28,354 nt of DNA from JADJOY01 sp964450125 (GTDB lineage: Bacteria > JADJOY01), in contig CAYVDO010000056.1 in the NCBI GenBank assembly GCA_964450125.1, positions 1 to 28,354 on the forward strand, in the 5' to 3' direction. The position numbers and the translations under genes were made by a program. Numbering within the stretch: position 1 is the stretch's first letter; each line of letters starts with the position of its first letter. Shown in pieces: positions 8,495 through 17,979 of the stretch. The notes below the pieces were generated by a model. It saw only the letters and a program-made list of their open reading frames with translations, was not told the DNA's origin and did no database searches.

Positions 8495-9177
8495 GGTCCG
8501 CTCGCCTGGCGGATCGATTCGCGCTCGCGAGCGTCCGCCGCTCCAGCCAATCCCAGGACACAGACCGCAATCAGCGCCGCCGCCACTCCTGCCCGCAGCG
8601 GCCCCGCACCCCGCGCACGTACCCGCACCGGATCCACCAACCCATCCGTCCACCGCAACAGCGCATCGCGCTTGAGGCGAAACGACACCACGGCCATCTC
8701 CGCGTCCGCGCGTGCGCTCGCATCTCCCGCCTGCTCGGCGGCATCGAAGCGCTCGAGCAGCACCGTCTCCAGGTTCTCTGCTTGCGCGAGCGCGTCGTCG
8801 AGCATCGCGCGCTCTCGCGCCCGTGCGCTCTGAAGCACCTCACTCACGAGGCGCTCGGCCGCCGCAGGCGTCGCGGCGTGGGCCGCGACCACCACCTGAT
8901 TCCAGTGGCTGCCGTTCGCGACGGAAATCTCGAATGCGTCGCGCTCGACTCGTGCTGCGTCGGCCTCCATCTCCGCCCGCACCTTGTCCACGTCGAGCAA
9001 CGGCACGCCGTCGAGAACCGGCACTCGCACCGCCCCCGTCGCCTGCGCCCCCGGCGAGACCACCAGGCCCACGAGCCACGCACTCGCCGCAGCGACGATG
9101 CCCGCCGCGATCGCGCCGGCCACCGCGCTCACCAGCGCCGTGCCCCGCCCCGCCATCGCCGTCACGAATCCTCGCAT
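8491..9177 (-). CDS. Two-TM, Wzz-like periplasmic coiled-coil protein
   Basis: 228 residues with a hydrophobic segment at about 14-42, a largely helical, charged middle (about 60-185), and a second hydrophobic segment at about 193-213. This N-TM / periplasmic helical / C-TM plan resembles polysaccharide co-polymerases of the Wzz type. The nearby polysaccharide operon fits, but no diagnostic Pro-rich second-TM motif is seen, so function is inferred. ATG 9177 is preceded by GAGGGCGGG, a plausible Shine-Dalgarno. It is first of a three-gene operon read leftward, with an ATGA overlap to the synthetase-like gene. It could instead be a membrane sensor or scaffold. Confidence 0.6.
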   Translation of the reverse strand: MRGFVTAMAGRGTALVSAVAGAIAAGIVAAASAWLVGLVVSPGAQATGAVRVPVLDGVPLLDVDKVRAEMEADAARVERDAFEISVANGSHWNQVVVAAHAATPAAAERLVSEVLQSARARERAMLDDALAQAENLETVLLERFDAAEQAGDASARADAEMAVVSFRLKRDALLRWTDGLVDPVRVRARGAGPLRAGVAAALIAVCVLGLAGAADARERESIRQASGP

Positions 9178-9364
9178 CCCGCCCTCGCAGCGCGCGATTC
9201 AATCACCCCGTGGCGAGCGCGAACAGCCTTCGTGAGCCACCGCGCGAATCGATCGGGCGTGCAGAGTGATGCTCCGTCGGCCCCATGTCGCTCGTGAGTC
9301 GCCCCAACGCAAACGAAACCGGCAATCGCGCCACACAATCACGCCACGAATCACCCGACGACGG

Positions 9365-9394
9365 TTGACACTCCTCCGAGCCCGTCAATATCTT
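9365..9394 (+). promoter_or_regulatory. Probable sigma-70 promoter of tRNA-Asn
   Basis: A perfect -35 box TTGACA (9365-9370) is followed after 18 bp by TATCTT (9389-9394), matching four of six -10 positions. The next bases are GC-rich, as in discriminators of stable-RNA promoters, and the tRNA 5' end is 23 bp downstream. The rest of 9178-9360 shows no gene or recognisable site. Confidence 0.6.
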
Positions 9395-9417
9395 CCGGCG
9401 GCTCGAAATCGCGCCAT

Positions 9418-9493
9418 TCCCCGGTAGCTCAGTCGGCAGAGCGGGTGGCTGTTAACCACCAAGTCGGCGGTTCGAGTCCGTCCCGGGGAGCCA
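9418..9493 (+). tRNA. tRNA-Asn (GTT)
   Basis: A 76-nt cloverleaf. The acceptor arm TCCCCGG (9418-9424) pairs with CCGGGGA (9483-9489). The D arm has GCTC and GAGC. The anticodon stem is GGTGG/CCACC with loop CTGTTAA, giving anticodon GTT. The T arm is GGCGG-TTCGAGT-CCGTC. Discriminator G and CCA (9491-9493) are encoded. No copy of its 3' end was seen elsewhere in the window, so there is no sign of an integrated element. Confidence 0.97.
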
Positions 9494-9990
9494 GATTGGA
9501 CGCAGGCCATCGGACGAACGTTCGTCGGTCCCTTCGCGTTGCTCTTGAGCGCTTCCCGAGGCATGCCTGTGCGGACCGTGGCAGGCCACTCGCTCGGGTG
9601 CTGGAACCCGGCGCGGCTTCGCCGACACCGAGGAGCGGGGGACCGGACGAAACCAGTTCCTGAAGCGCCTGGGAATCTTTCGATCCGCGTTCCTCATGGA
9701 ACGCCGCGACAAGCCGGCGACGGAGGATGGAAGCCCCGTCGCTCAGGCATTTTCGTCGCGCGGGGGCACCGTCCCCCCCGCGACGCGCTTCGATTGCGCT
9801 CGATTCCTTCACGGGCTCTGAAGCGACCGTTCCGACTCGAGGGCGGTGATCTAGCGTCGGTTCCACCCGGAGGTGGAGCCTCGCTCGAAGCCGTCGGCGA
9901 AAACGAGGGTGCTCTGGGTGGAATGACCCTCGTGCCTGTGCGTATCGTGGGGCGGCACGATGGCACGACGGCGCGGGGGGAGAGCGATGG
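9494..9990. other. Gene-free stretch with clustered inverted repeats
   Basis: I see no convincing gene here. It holds a perfect 14-bp palindrome GACGAACGTTCGTC (9513-9526) just past the tRNA. It also holds four hairpins: 9754-9766 with 9773-9785 (12 of 13 pairs), 9859-9867 with 9872-9880 (9 pairs including one G-T, loop CGGA), 9903-9910 with 9926-9933 (8 pairs), and 9944-9949 with 9956-9961 (6 pairs). None has a T-run after it, so they are not ordinary terminators. The last three lie directly upstream of the small exported protein at 9991. Confidence 0.5.
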
Positions 9991-10365
9991 ATGAGACCCG
10001 GTGCATGGTGGGTGGTCGCGGTCTGCGCCGTCGCGTTGGCCAGTCCGATCAGGAGCCTGGGTGGAATCGTGCGCGTCGACGACCACTCGAACCTGAACTC
10101 GTCCAACCCGCGTAGCAGCATCAGCACGAGCTACGGCGTCTTGGCGTTCGAGGGCTCGGACTTCCCGGTTCGCTGGGCGCTCGCGACCGCCAACACCGCC
10201 AATCCTTCGCGGGGTGATCACAACGTGGGGACGCCGTCGAGCTGGTCCTGCGGACCGGACACGGACATGGCGTTCGTGCTCTTCGACCACCCGATCTTCG
10301 CGTCGGGCTTCGAGCGCGGTGTGTGGTGCGCGTGGACAGGCAGCACGAACCCCATCTGCCCGTGA
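9991..10365 (+). CDS. Small exported protein of unknown function
   Basis: 124 residues. The start MRPGAWWVVAVCAVALASPI is a plausible signal peptide, with cleavage expected around residues 18-23. The mature part is Ser/Asn/Thr-rich, not Arg-rich like antisense artefacts, and has three Cys. GGGGGAGAG at 9976-9984 is a good Shine-Dalgarno 6 bases before ATG 9991. Near the C-terminus, IFASGFERGVWCAW resembles the G-F-E-x-G...W motif seen at the ends of many secreted proteins of Gram-negative bacteria. No known domain is recognised. It converges on the gene ending at 10397. Confidence 0.6.
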   Translation: MRPGAWWVVAVCAVALASPIRSLGGIVRVDDHSNLNSSNPRSSISTSYGVLAFEGSDFPVRWALATANTANPSRGDHNVGTPSSWSCGPDTDMAFVLFDHPIFASGFERGVWCAWTGSTNPICP

Positions 10366-10396
10366 GCACGACACCTTCAGCGGCGCGCCGCCGTCC

Positions 10397-11077
10397 CTAC
10401 GCCACCGGGCCGCGCCAGCCGGCCGTGCGTTCGAGGGCGCTCGCGAGCATCGCCTGCTGGCGGAGCAGCGCCGGCAGCGACGCGGGGTCGAGGCCGTCCC
10501 ACGGCTCCGTCGCGACGTGACGCAGCGCCTGATCCTCCACGCAGACGGACCCGGTCGCTCCAGGTGCGTCGAAGAACGCCGTGATCGCGGCGCGGGTGGC
10601 CGCGTCGAGCCACCGCTCTCGCACCGGCTCGCCGTCCTGACGCACCAGGAACCGGGTATCGAAGGCCTCGTCGCCCGTGGTGACCGGGGCGGCGCCGAAG
10701 ATCGGGGGCCGGCGTCCCGGCGCGATCTCGACCTGGTGCAACTCCCAGCGGCTGCCCGCCAGCGGAGTGGAGGTGATCAGCAAGTAGCCCGTCGGGCCGC
10801 GGTAGCTGGAACCGCCACCACTTCCACGAACCCGCAGCTCCCGCCGCACCTCGAAGCGCCGGCCATCGACGTCGATCGCGAACCATTGGGTGAACTCGTC
10901 ACGGCCGGTGGCGCTCGCGCCCAGCGCGTCCGCCAGCGCCGCGAACTTCGCGGTGTAGCGCCGCCGCGTCAGCCGCGGTGTGACCAACATGGCGACCGCC
11001 ATGCACGCGAAGACGATCATCGCGACCTGCGCCCACGTCGGCGCGGCCAGGAACCCCACCCACAAGTCTTGCCACAT
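10397..11077 (-). CDS. Single-TM protein of unknown function
   Basis: 226 residues starting at ATG 11077. An N-terminal TM helix (about 12-32, TWAQVAMIVFACMAVAMLV) is followed by basic RRRY, so the remaining ~190 residues are probably cytoplasmic. The soluble part has alternating beta-like stretches (FAIDVDGRRFEVRRELRVRG, GYLLITSTPLAGSRWELHQV) and a helical end. I recognise no family. The frame stays open upstream to 11572, but that part is Arg/Pro-rich and crosses a nucleotidyltransferase remnant in another frame, so I start at the Met before the TM. No clear Shine-Dalgarno. Confidence 0.6.
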   Translation of the reverse strand: MWQDLWVGFLAAPTWAQVAMIVFACMAVAMLVTPRLTRRRYTAKFAALADALGASATGRDEFTQWFAIDVDGRRFEVRRELRVRGSGGGSSYRGPTGYLLITSTPLAGSRWELHQVEIAPGRRPPIFGAAPVTTGDEAFDTRFLVRQDGEPVRERWLDAATRAAITAFFDAPGATGSVCVEDQALRHVATEPWDGLDPASLPALLRQQAMLASALERTAGWRGPVA

Positions 11078-11112
11078 GGCGCGGAGTGTACGCGCCACCG
11101 GCCCCCGGCCTA

Positions 11113-11403
11113 CAACCGTTCGGCGGGGGCCACGGCGCGCGGACCGCCCCATGGGCAGGACCCTCCGCGTCCCACCGAAGCAGCGGGCGGCGTGCGCGGA
11201 TGAGATCGGCTTCGGGTGAGGTCCGCGAGGTCCTGCTCGCGTCCGGCGGCCTGCTTGTTCTTCAGCAGCGCGGCGAGACCGATCACGGGCACCCGACATC
11301 CTTCCAGCTCGAATGCAAGACCATCTTGGATGGCCTCGTCGAACGTGATGCCGGTGGCTCGGTTGAGGCGGAGCACCGCCCCGGCGTCGGTCGGCGTGGT
11401 CAT
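11113..11403 (-). pseudogene. Nucleotidyltransferase C-terminal remnant
   Basis: The peptide RATGITFDEAIQDGLAFELE (ending near 11320) followed by GCRVPVIGLAALLKNKQAAG and REQDLADL matches the C-terminal third of small nucleotidyltransferases related to toxin-antitoxin MNT/AbiEii proteins, where I-x-L-x-x-L-x-x-N-K-x-A-x-G-R-x-x-D-L-x-D is conserved. The catalytic N-terminal part with G-S and D-x-D is not found in any frame of 11404-11680, and the sequence after DLADL loses family character. I therefore call it a decayed or truncated gene. A short intact protein from ATG 11403 cannot be excluded, but it would lack the active site. The rest of 11078-11677 shows no other gene. Confidence 0.5.
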
Positions 11404-11677
11404 TTTCGGGACGGCGCTGCGACCAGCCGCCGCCACACGCTTCCTCGATGAAATGAACTGGAAGCTGCGCTGGATCGCACTCGCGAGCGCCTTCGATCCC
11501 ACCCGGCGATCGCGCGGGCCGGGCGCGAGCGCGAAATTCAGCGCGCCCGCTGCAGCCGGATGGTGAGCGCACCGGCCCGAATCGAGGAGGATCCCCCGAC
11601 GGCTCGGCTCTGGAACGCGCGGGGTCGTGGGCCGGCGATGGGACGCGGGTGGAGCGTGCTGCGGCGCGGCGCCCGCT

Positions 11678-13195
<1,518 letters not shown>

Positions 13196-13407
13196 CGAGA
13201 TGTGGGAATTCGACGGAGACGGGTTGATGGCCCGCCGCTACGCGAGCATCAACGATTTGCCCATTCGAGAAGACGAGCGCCGCGTGCTCCCCGGCCACGC
13301 GCGCGGCACCACGCTCGCTGAACCGGACTGAGCGCGCGCGGCCAACCGTGCAGGGCGTCGCGAGCTTCGAGGCGACGACCGAGCCGGCGACGCAACCTCA
13401 GCCGTCG

Positions 13408-14874
13408 TCAGAAGATGACGATGTAGGTCTCCTCCGGCCCGTTGGGCAGGAGCTTCACGGTGAGGGTGTCGATGACGCTCTGGCCACCGCCGGGGACGGC
13501 GAGCGACACCGAAGGACTGCTTTCGGTGATCGTACCCTCGACTGCGTTGGCATACCCGTCGTCGCCGCTCACCGAGAGCCTGAGCACCGTCCCGGATGGG
13601 GCGCAGTTCGTATCCGCCGTGACGGTGTAGCCCTCGCCCGGTGCGGGATCGCGGGGGGTGATGGTCACGGTATTGATGCCGGGGGGCACGTCGGCGGTGG
13701 AGACCTTCGTCGGGATGCTGGTATCGGTCGCCTGCACGTCGAAGATGAAGTGCCCGGGCGGATGGTCCGTGCCGGTGTAGGCGACGACGATGTCCACCTG
13801 GTAGCGGGTCGCGAAGGCGTCGCGCGCCAGCGCCTGGGCCGCGAACAGCTTGTCGGCCATCTCGCACAGGTCGCCGATCATCGGGGTCAAGAGGCCGGAG
13901 CAAAACGGCGCGAAGATGGCCGTGCCAGCCTCGTTCTGGATGAGACTGCAGATCTTGTTCGCCGCGGTCTGCGCGAGCGGGATGTTCCGGAACGCGAAGC
14001 AGATCCCCTGCACCTTGAGGCGCAGTTTCTCCCGTTTCCTTTGCGCCGCCGCCTCGGACGGGTCGGGTGCGGGAAACGCCGGAAGACTGTATTCCCAGCT
14101 CCCGAAGCCGAGCTTGTTGAACGCCAGGGGAACGCGAGTGGGGTCGTTTTCTCGGTAGTAGACGCCGCTGATGTCGGCGTCGAGCGGCGTCAAGCCACAT
14201 CGCGACTCGACGCGTCCGACCAGGCCGCCTGCCAGGATCCCCGGCGAGGCTGCGCGCAGGCGGCTTCCCGCCCGCAGATCGCCGGCCGAGCCCGCTCCAC
14301 ACGAGCCGGAAGCGACACGCGCCGTCGCGGCCGTCGCCCCCGCCGCTGCCGTCAGGTTGGCGAAGTCGATCGGGATCTGCACCGAGCTCCCGCCGCCGGC
14401 GGTCGTCATCTTCAGGTTCGCCGTGGTCTCGGTGGCCCATTCCAGATCGAAGCGCTCGCCGCTTCCGAGAACGCCGCTCACCGGTCGGCCCTGTGCGTCG
14501 ATACCGATGCGCAGCGACGAGCTCGCGTCGCCACTGGCGGGCGTGATGAGCGCCTCGGTGACCTCGGCAGGATCACCGTCCTCGTCGCGGCTGCCGAAGA
14601 AGGTGAGAACGCGGCCGTCGAGGTCCTGGTATTCGGCGAGCGCTGCGTCCGCGGGGTTCATGAAGACGGTCGTCATCCCCGGCTCGAGTCCGTCGCCGCC
14701 ACCTCCGCCGCCACCTCCGCCGCCGCCACCGCCCCCGTCGCCGCCGCCATCACCGCCCGAGCCGCCGCACTGGGGGCCCAGCACCAGGGTCGTGGTGACG
14801 GATGCCGCCACCGTCAGGAACTCCCGCCGCTTGTACTTGCCGCTCGCCTTTCGGTCCCGATCGCTGGTGCTCAA
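13408..14874 (-). CDS. Tat-exported protein with poly-glycine linker, unknown function
   Basis: 488 residues from TTG 14874. The TTG start is well supported: AAAGGAGAG lies about 4 bases upstream, and it places KRREFLTVAASVTTTLVLG (15-33) as a twin-arginine signal. Cys36 follows, but the preceding GPQ is a poor lipobox, so lipoprotein status is doubtful. Residues 37-62 are nearly all Gly with a few Asp and Ser. The mature part is Thr/Gly/Asp-rich and beta-like. It has a helical centre with several Cys (CFAFRNIPLAQTAANKICSL and on) and an Ig-like C-terminal half (NTVTITPRDPAPGEGYTVTA and on). I recognise no catalytic domain; a periplasmic or surface protein is likely. It stands alone. Confidence 0.8.
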   Translation of the reverse strand: MSTSDRDRKASGKYKRREFLTVAASVTTTLVLGPQCGGSGGDGGGDGGGGGGGGGGGGGGDGLEPGMTTVFMNPADAALAEYQDLDGRVLTFFGSRDEDGDPAEVTEALITPASGDASSSLRIGIDAQGRPVSGVLGSGERFDLEWATETTANLKMTTAGGGSSVQIPIDFANLTAAAGATAATARVASGSCGAGSAGDLRAGSRLRAASPGILAGGLVGRVESRCGLTPLDADISGVYYRENDPTRVPLAFNKLGFGSWEYSLPAFPAPDPSEAAAQRKREKLRLKVQGICFAFRNIPLAQTAANKICSLIQNEAGTAIFAPFCSGLLTPMIGDLCEMADKLFAAQALARDAFATRYQVDIVVAYTGTDHPPGHFIFDVQATDTSIPTKVSTADVPPGINTVTITPRDPAPGEGYTVTADTNCAPSGTVLRLSVSGDDGYANAVEGTITESSPSVSLAVPGGGQSVIDTLTVKLLPNGPEETYIVIF

Positions 14875-15026
14875 GGGCTCTCCTTTCGCTCGGCTCCCGC
14901 CATTCGGAACTCGCGCTTCGATTCTACGCCGTCCGCGGGCTGGCCGAGAGGGTGAAGCGCGACCCCAGGTTGACGGCCGCGAAGCTGCCCATCTAAATGC
15001 CCTCGTTGGATTCGTCGCGGGGCGTT

Positions 15027-15096
15027 GCTAGGGGGGGCCGAGCGGCCGCACGCGACGGCCCTGCATCGGCGGGGGGGCGTTGGCCCCCCCCCCCCT
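15027..15096 (+). repeat. REP-like dispersed repeat, copy 1 (degenerate)
   Basis: This segment aligns without gaps to 26387-26456 (offset 11360): the same C-T-A/G-T-A lead, a GC hairpin, CCCTGC(A/G)TCGGCGGG, then a second GC hairpin. In this copy the hairpins are degraded into long G and C runs (15031-15037 and 15084-15095). The run of 12 C may be a sequencing error. It lies in a gene-free stretch (14875-15315) that otherwise holds only the next repeat copy and a gap. Confidence 0.55.
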
Positions 15097-15143
15097 AGTA
15101 GCCGTGGAGTAGATCCCCATAGGGGAAGGGACGTGGGGAATAC

Positions 15144-15153
15144 NNNNNNNNNN
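15144..15153. other. Assembly gap (10 N)
   Basis: Ten Ns between two pieces of REP-like repeat. The gap length is a placeholder, so the real distance is unknown. The break is probably caused by the repeat and its GC hairpins. Confidence 0.98.
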
Positions 15154-15217
15154 GGCGGGCGGGCTTTCGCCCGCCCCGACGTATTCGCGTTCGAGTCGAT
15201 CCAGATCGTGAATGGTC
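15154..15217 (+). repeat. REP-like dispersed repeat, copy 2
   Basis: It begins directly after the gap with the hairpin GGGCGGGC-TTTC-GCCCGCCC (15157-15176) and continues through GAGTCGATCCAGATCGTGAA to GGTC. The same order (hairpin, TCGATCC, GATCGTGAA, GGTC) occurs at 26428-26490. Its 5' part is lost in the gap. Confidence 0.65.
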
Positions 15218-15315
15218 CTTCGGATCTCCCCGCGACCTGGTGTCGGCCGCGAGCCCGTGTCGTCGGCGCGCACGGGTCACCGCGGTAGCGGCTCCGGTCG
15301 ACGTTCGGAACGGAC

Positions 15316-16548
15316 ATGCGCGGCTTCCGGTTGCTTCGGTCCGGCGAGCGCGTTTCCAGCTGGATCGAAACGCACGAGGGCTTGGGCGCCGCCGGCCGTG
15401 CCGCGATCGTGGTGACAGCGCTGGCGCTCGGTCTGTACGTCGATCGCACCGGTCGTCTCGACGGTTCGCACCTCGGCTGGGGAGGTGGACCGATCGATCT
15501 TGCGGTCAGCCCTGACGGCGAACGGCTGTTCGTCGCGCAGATCAACGAGCATGCCGTGCTCGGCCTCGGCACCGACGACGGCCGGCTGCTGGAGCGCGAT
15601 GAGTTCCGGGGCCGGCCGCTGATCCTGGCCTGGTCGAGCGCCCGCGGGCTGCCGCTCGTGTCGTTCCAGGACCGCCCCGAGGTCTGCGAGGTGCGCGATA
15701 CGCCCGACCCCGAAAGCCAGCGGTGGTTCGGCTCGGAGCAAGATTCGCGCAGGGTGCGCGAAGCCGAGCCGGGCGTGCGTCAGCGAGACGTGCGCTGCTT
15801 CCTGCCGGGCGCGGGCGGCGAGCCACCCGGCGCCGGGCCATCGCAGCCACCGAAGCTCGCCGTGTGGGGGATGGTCGAAGAACCCGACGGCTCGATCGCG
15901 TTCGTGCAGAACGATGCAGCCGCGCAGCCGTTCACGAGCTCGTTCCGGGTGGTACGCCTGCAGTATCGTGCGGACGGGTGGGCGCGAGCGGGCGCGTCGC
16001 CAGCCATCTCGCTGGGCAGACGCGATTGGGCCGCCATTCCGTGGCCGGTCGCCGGCGTGGCGAGTACAGGCGAGCTGGTCGTCGCGGCGCCACCCGACGG
16101 CCGGATCTTCGTGCTCGATTCGAGCCTGCAGCTGGCGCGCAGCGCCAGCGTCGGACGCTACGTGAAGGCGATCGCCGTCGACGAATCGAGACAGCTCCTC
16201 TACGCCGCCGACGAGAAGGACGGCGTGATCCGCGAGATCGAGCTGCGTACGCTAGCGGTCGTGAATGAGCGCGCGATCGGTGGCGGTCCGTGCCGGTTGC
16301 TCGCTGATCCAGAGGCCGGCGTGCTGTGGGTGGCTGGGCACTTCGCCGATCGGATCACCGCGCTAGCGATGCCGGGGCTCGAGCCGCGGAGCGACCTTCC
16401 GGCCCGATCACGGCCGTCGGCCCTCGCGTTCGATCGCAGCCGCGGCCGACTCTTCGTCGCGCAACTCCAGACGGGCACGGTGGTGCGCTGGGATGGAGTG
16501 CCGGGGCCGAAGAGCCAGCTCACGTACTCCACCTTGCTCTCACCGTGA
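15316..16548 (+). CDS. Membrane-anchored beta-propeller protein (YncE/NHL-like)
   Basis: 410 residues: a short basic N-terminus, one TM helix (about 27-46, AGRAAIVVTALALGLYV), then a propeller-like outer domain. Repeats of the form P-D-G/S-G...L-F-V-A....I recur: IDLAVSPDGERLFVAQINEH, GELVVAAPPDGRIFVLDSS, KAIAVDESRQLLYAADEKDG, RPSALAFDRSRGRLFVAQLQ. Family members bind ligands or partner proteins outside the membrane; no enzyme motif is visible. Two Cys (in EVCEVRD and VRCFLPG) may form a disulfide. It is first of a three-gene operon; its TGA overlaps the next GTG by 4 bp. ATG 15316 has only a weak GGAACGG behind it. Confidence 0.75.
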   Translation: MRGFRLLRSGERVSSWIETHEGLGAAGRAAIVVTALALGLYVDRTGRLDGSHLGWGGGPIDLAVSPDGERLFVAQINEHAVLGLGTDDGRLLERDEFRGRPLILAWSSARGLPLVSFQDRPEVCEVRDTPDPESQRWFGSEQDSRRVREAEPGVRQRDVRCFLPGAGGEPPGAGPSQPPKLAVWGMVEEPDGSIAFVQNDAAAQPFTSSFRVVRLQYRADGWARAGASPAISLGRRDWAAIPWPVAGVASTGELVVAAPPDGRIFVLDSSLQLARSASVGRYVKAIAVDESRQLLYAADEKDGVIREIELRTLAVVNERAIGGGPCRLLADPEAGVLWVAGHFADRITALAMPGLEPRSDLPARSRPSALAFDRSRGRLFVAQLQTGTVVRWDGVPGPKSQLTYSTLLSP

Positions 16549-17597
16549 AGCCCGTTGCCAGCGCCATCGCGCGCGCGGTGCGCGTCGCAGGGCAGCCCGT
16601 CGCGCTGCCGCGGTGGCTCGACGCGCTGCTGCTCTCGGGATGGATCGCCGGCTGTGGCGTCGGCGGCACCATGCTCTTCTACGGCGCGTGGGCGCACGAG
16701 CCCACGACGCACCTGATCCCGCCGAACCCCGTGCCGCCTGGGACGCTGGTCTGGGCCATCAACCGGGTTCTGCGGGTGTCGCTGTTCGGCACGCTGCTCA
16801 CCGCGTTCATGGTGCGCCTGATGGAGCATCGCACCGTGCCGCGCGAGCAGCGGCTGGTGATGCTGCGGCGGCTGCTCCGCGCACACTCGGGCACCGCCGC
16901 GCTCGGGCTCGTGTGCGTCGTCGTCGTCGGTGGTCTGCGCGACGTGCTCCAGGCGGAGCTCTTCGATCGCCGCTATGGCCAGAACCTGTACCTGGCACCC
17001 CTGGACGTTCGTGAGCTGCTCGATGCGACTTGCATCAGCCTCGCGGCGGCGCTCGCGTACGTCGCGCTGAGCCCGAGGCGACGAGCACCTGCCAGCCCGC
17101 CCGCGGAGCAGGATGCCGATGGGACGCTCTCGCGCGCGACGACGTGGATCGTCGCACTGCTGCTGGTCGCGATCTGGGTCAGAGGCGCTCTCGTCACGAG
17201 CTGGGTGCCGCAGGACCGGCACCACGAAGCGCTCGCCATGCACGCGGGGAACTGGGAGTTGATCGTGGCGGCGTTGCTGCTCGCGGCGGACGACCCTCTG
17301 TGCGCCGGCAAGTCCTGGACCGGATGGGTCGGGCGAAATCTGGGGCCGCTCCGCCTGCTGGTGATGCTCGAGCTGCTGCGCGTCGCAGGGCGCCAGGAGT
17401 GGTACCTCGACATGCAGTGGTTCCCCCCGCACGGCGAACACACCGAGGAGCGGCTGCTGCTGTTCGACGGTCGACTCGACAACGTCGTGTCGCTGGCGTG
17501 GCGCTCGGCGTTCCTGGCGAGCGCCGCCGCTTTGATGTGGGCCCATTCGAAACGGAGGACGGCGAATCATGCGGCCGTGGATGGTGACGCTCTTTAG
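16545..17597 (+). CDS. Multi-TM membrane protein of unknown function
   Basis: 350 residues with about 6-8 hydrophobic segments (for example WLDALLLSGWIAGCGVGGTM, GTAALGLVCVVVVGGL, TTWIVALLLVAIWVRGALV). GTG 16545 is chosen because it overlaps the preceding TGA (GTGA); earlier in-frame codons lie inside the propeller gene and are not protein-like. A conserved-looking loop QEWYLDMQWFPPHGEHTEER lies near the C-terminus and is probably extracytoplasmic. No family is recognised. Its linkage to a propeller protein and another small membrane protein suggests a membrane complex. Confidence 0.7.
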   Translation: MKPVASAIARAVRVAGQPVALPRWLDALLLSGWIAGCGVGGTMLFYGAWAHEPTTHLIPPNPVPPGTLVWAINRVLRVSLFGTLLTAFMVRLMEHRTVPREQRLVMLRRLLRAHSGTAALGLVCVVVVGGLRDVLQAELFDRRYGQNLYLAPLDVRELLDATCISLAAALAYVALSPRRRAPASPPAEQDADGTLSRATTWIVALLLVAIWVRGALVTSWVPQDRHHEALAMHAGNWELIVAALLLAADDPLCAGKSWTGWVGRNLGPLRLLVMLELLRVAGRQEWYLDMQWFPPHGEHTEERLLLFDGRLDNVVSLAWRSAFLASAAALMWAHSKRRTANHAAVDGDAL

Positions 17598-17949
17598 GCA
17601 CGCGGCACGTGCCGCACTCGGGCTCGCGGTGCTCGAGTTCCTCGTACACCTCTGGCAGATCTGCGCGTGGGGCGTGATGTCGGAGCTCTGGAAACCGGCC
17701 GCGATTCGGTGGGGCGCCCCTCCGTTCTACATCGCGACGGGAGCGATCGAGTGCGCACTGTACGGTGTGATCGTGGCTGCGATCGCGTCCTACGCGGTGG
17801 GCGAGCTCTACGCCGCGATTCGCGCTCGCCCGCCGGAGCCGGCAAGGTCGGCTCGACCCGTCGCGCTGTTCTTGGCATCGGTCGTGGTGCTGGTCGGGCT
17901 GGTGTGGCTGCGGATCGCTGCCTACGGGCTGGCCGGCGGGTTGCGCTGA
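17569..17949 (+). CDS. Small three-TM membrane protein, unknown
   Basis: 126 residues with three hydrophobic segments (about 14-35, 50-78 and 95-120). ATG 17569 lies inside the previous gene (29-bp overlap), and GGAGGA at 17554-17559 is a strong Shine-Dalgarno, so the start is secure and translation is coupled. No domain is recognised. It converges on the FG-GAP gene ending at 17980. Confidence 0.7.
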   Translation: MRPWMVTLFRHAARAALGLAVLEFLVHLWQICAWGVMSELWKPAAIRWGAPPFYIATGAIECALYGVIVAAIASYAVGELYAAIRARPPEPARSARPVALFLASVVVLVGLVWLRIAAYGLAGGLR

Positions 17950-17979
17950 CGCGCTCGGGCTCGAGCGCAACTGCTCCCG

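Noticed and set aside
9754..9785. Strong GC hairpin as rho-independent terminator of the tRNA
   Set aside because: No T-run on either strand and 260 bp from the tRNA end.
9418..9990. tRNA-Asn as an integration site for a mobile element
   Set aside because: No integrase and no repeated copy of the tRNA 3' end was found in the window.
9429..10127. Open frame of 232 codons on the minus strand across the tRNA
   Set aside because: Its C-terminal GLEPPTWW is the well-known antisense translation of a tRNA gene; the rest is Arg/Pro-rich and not protein-like.
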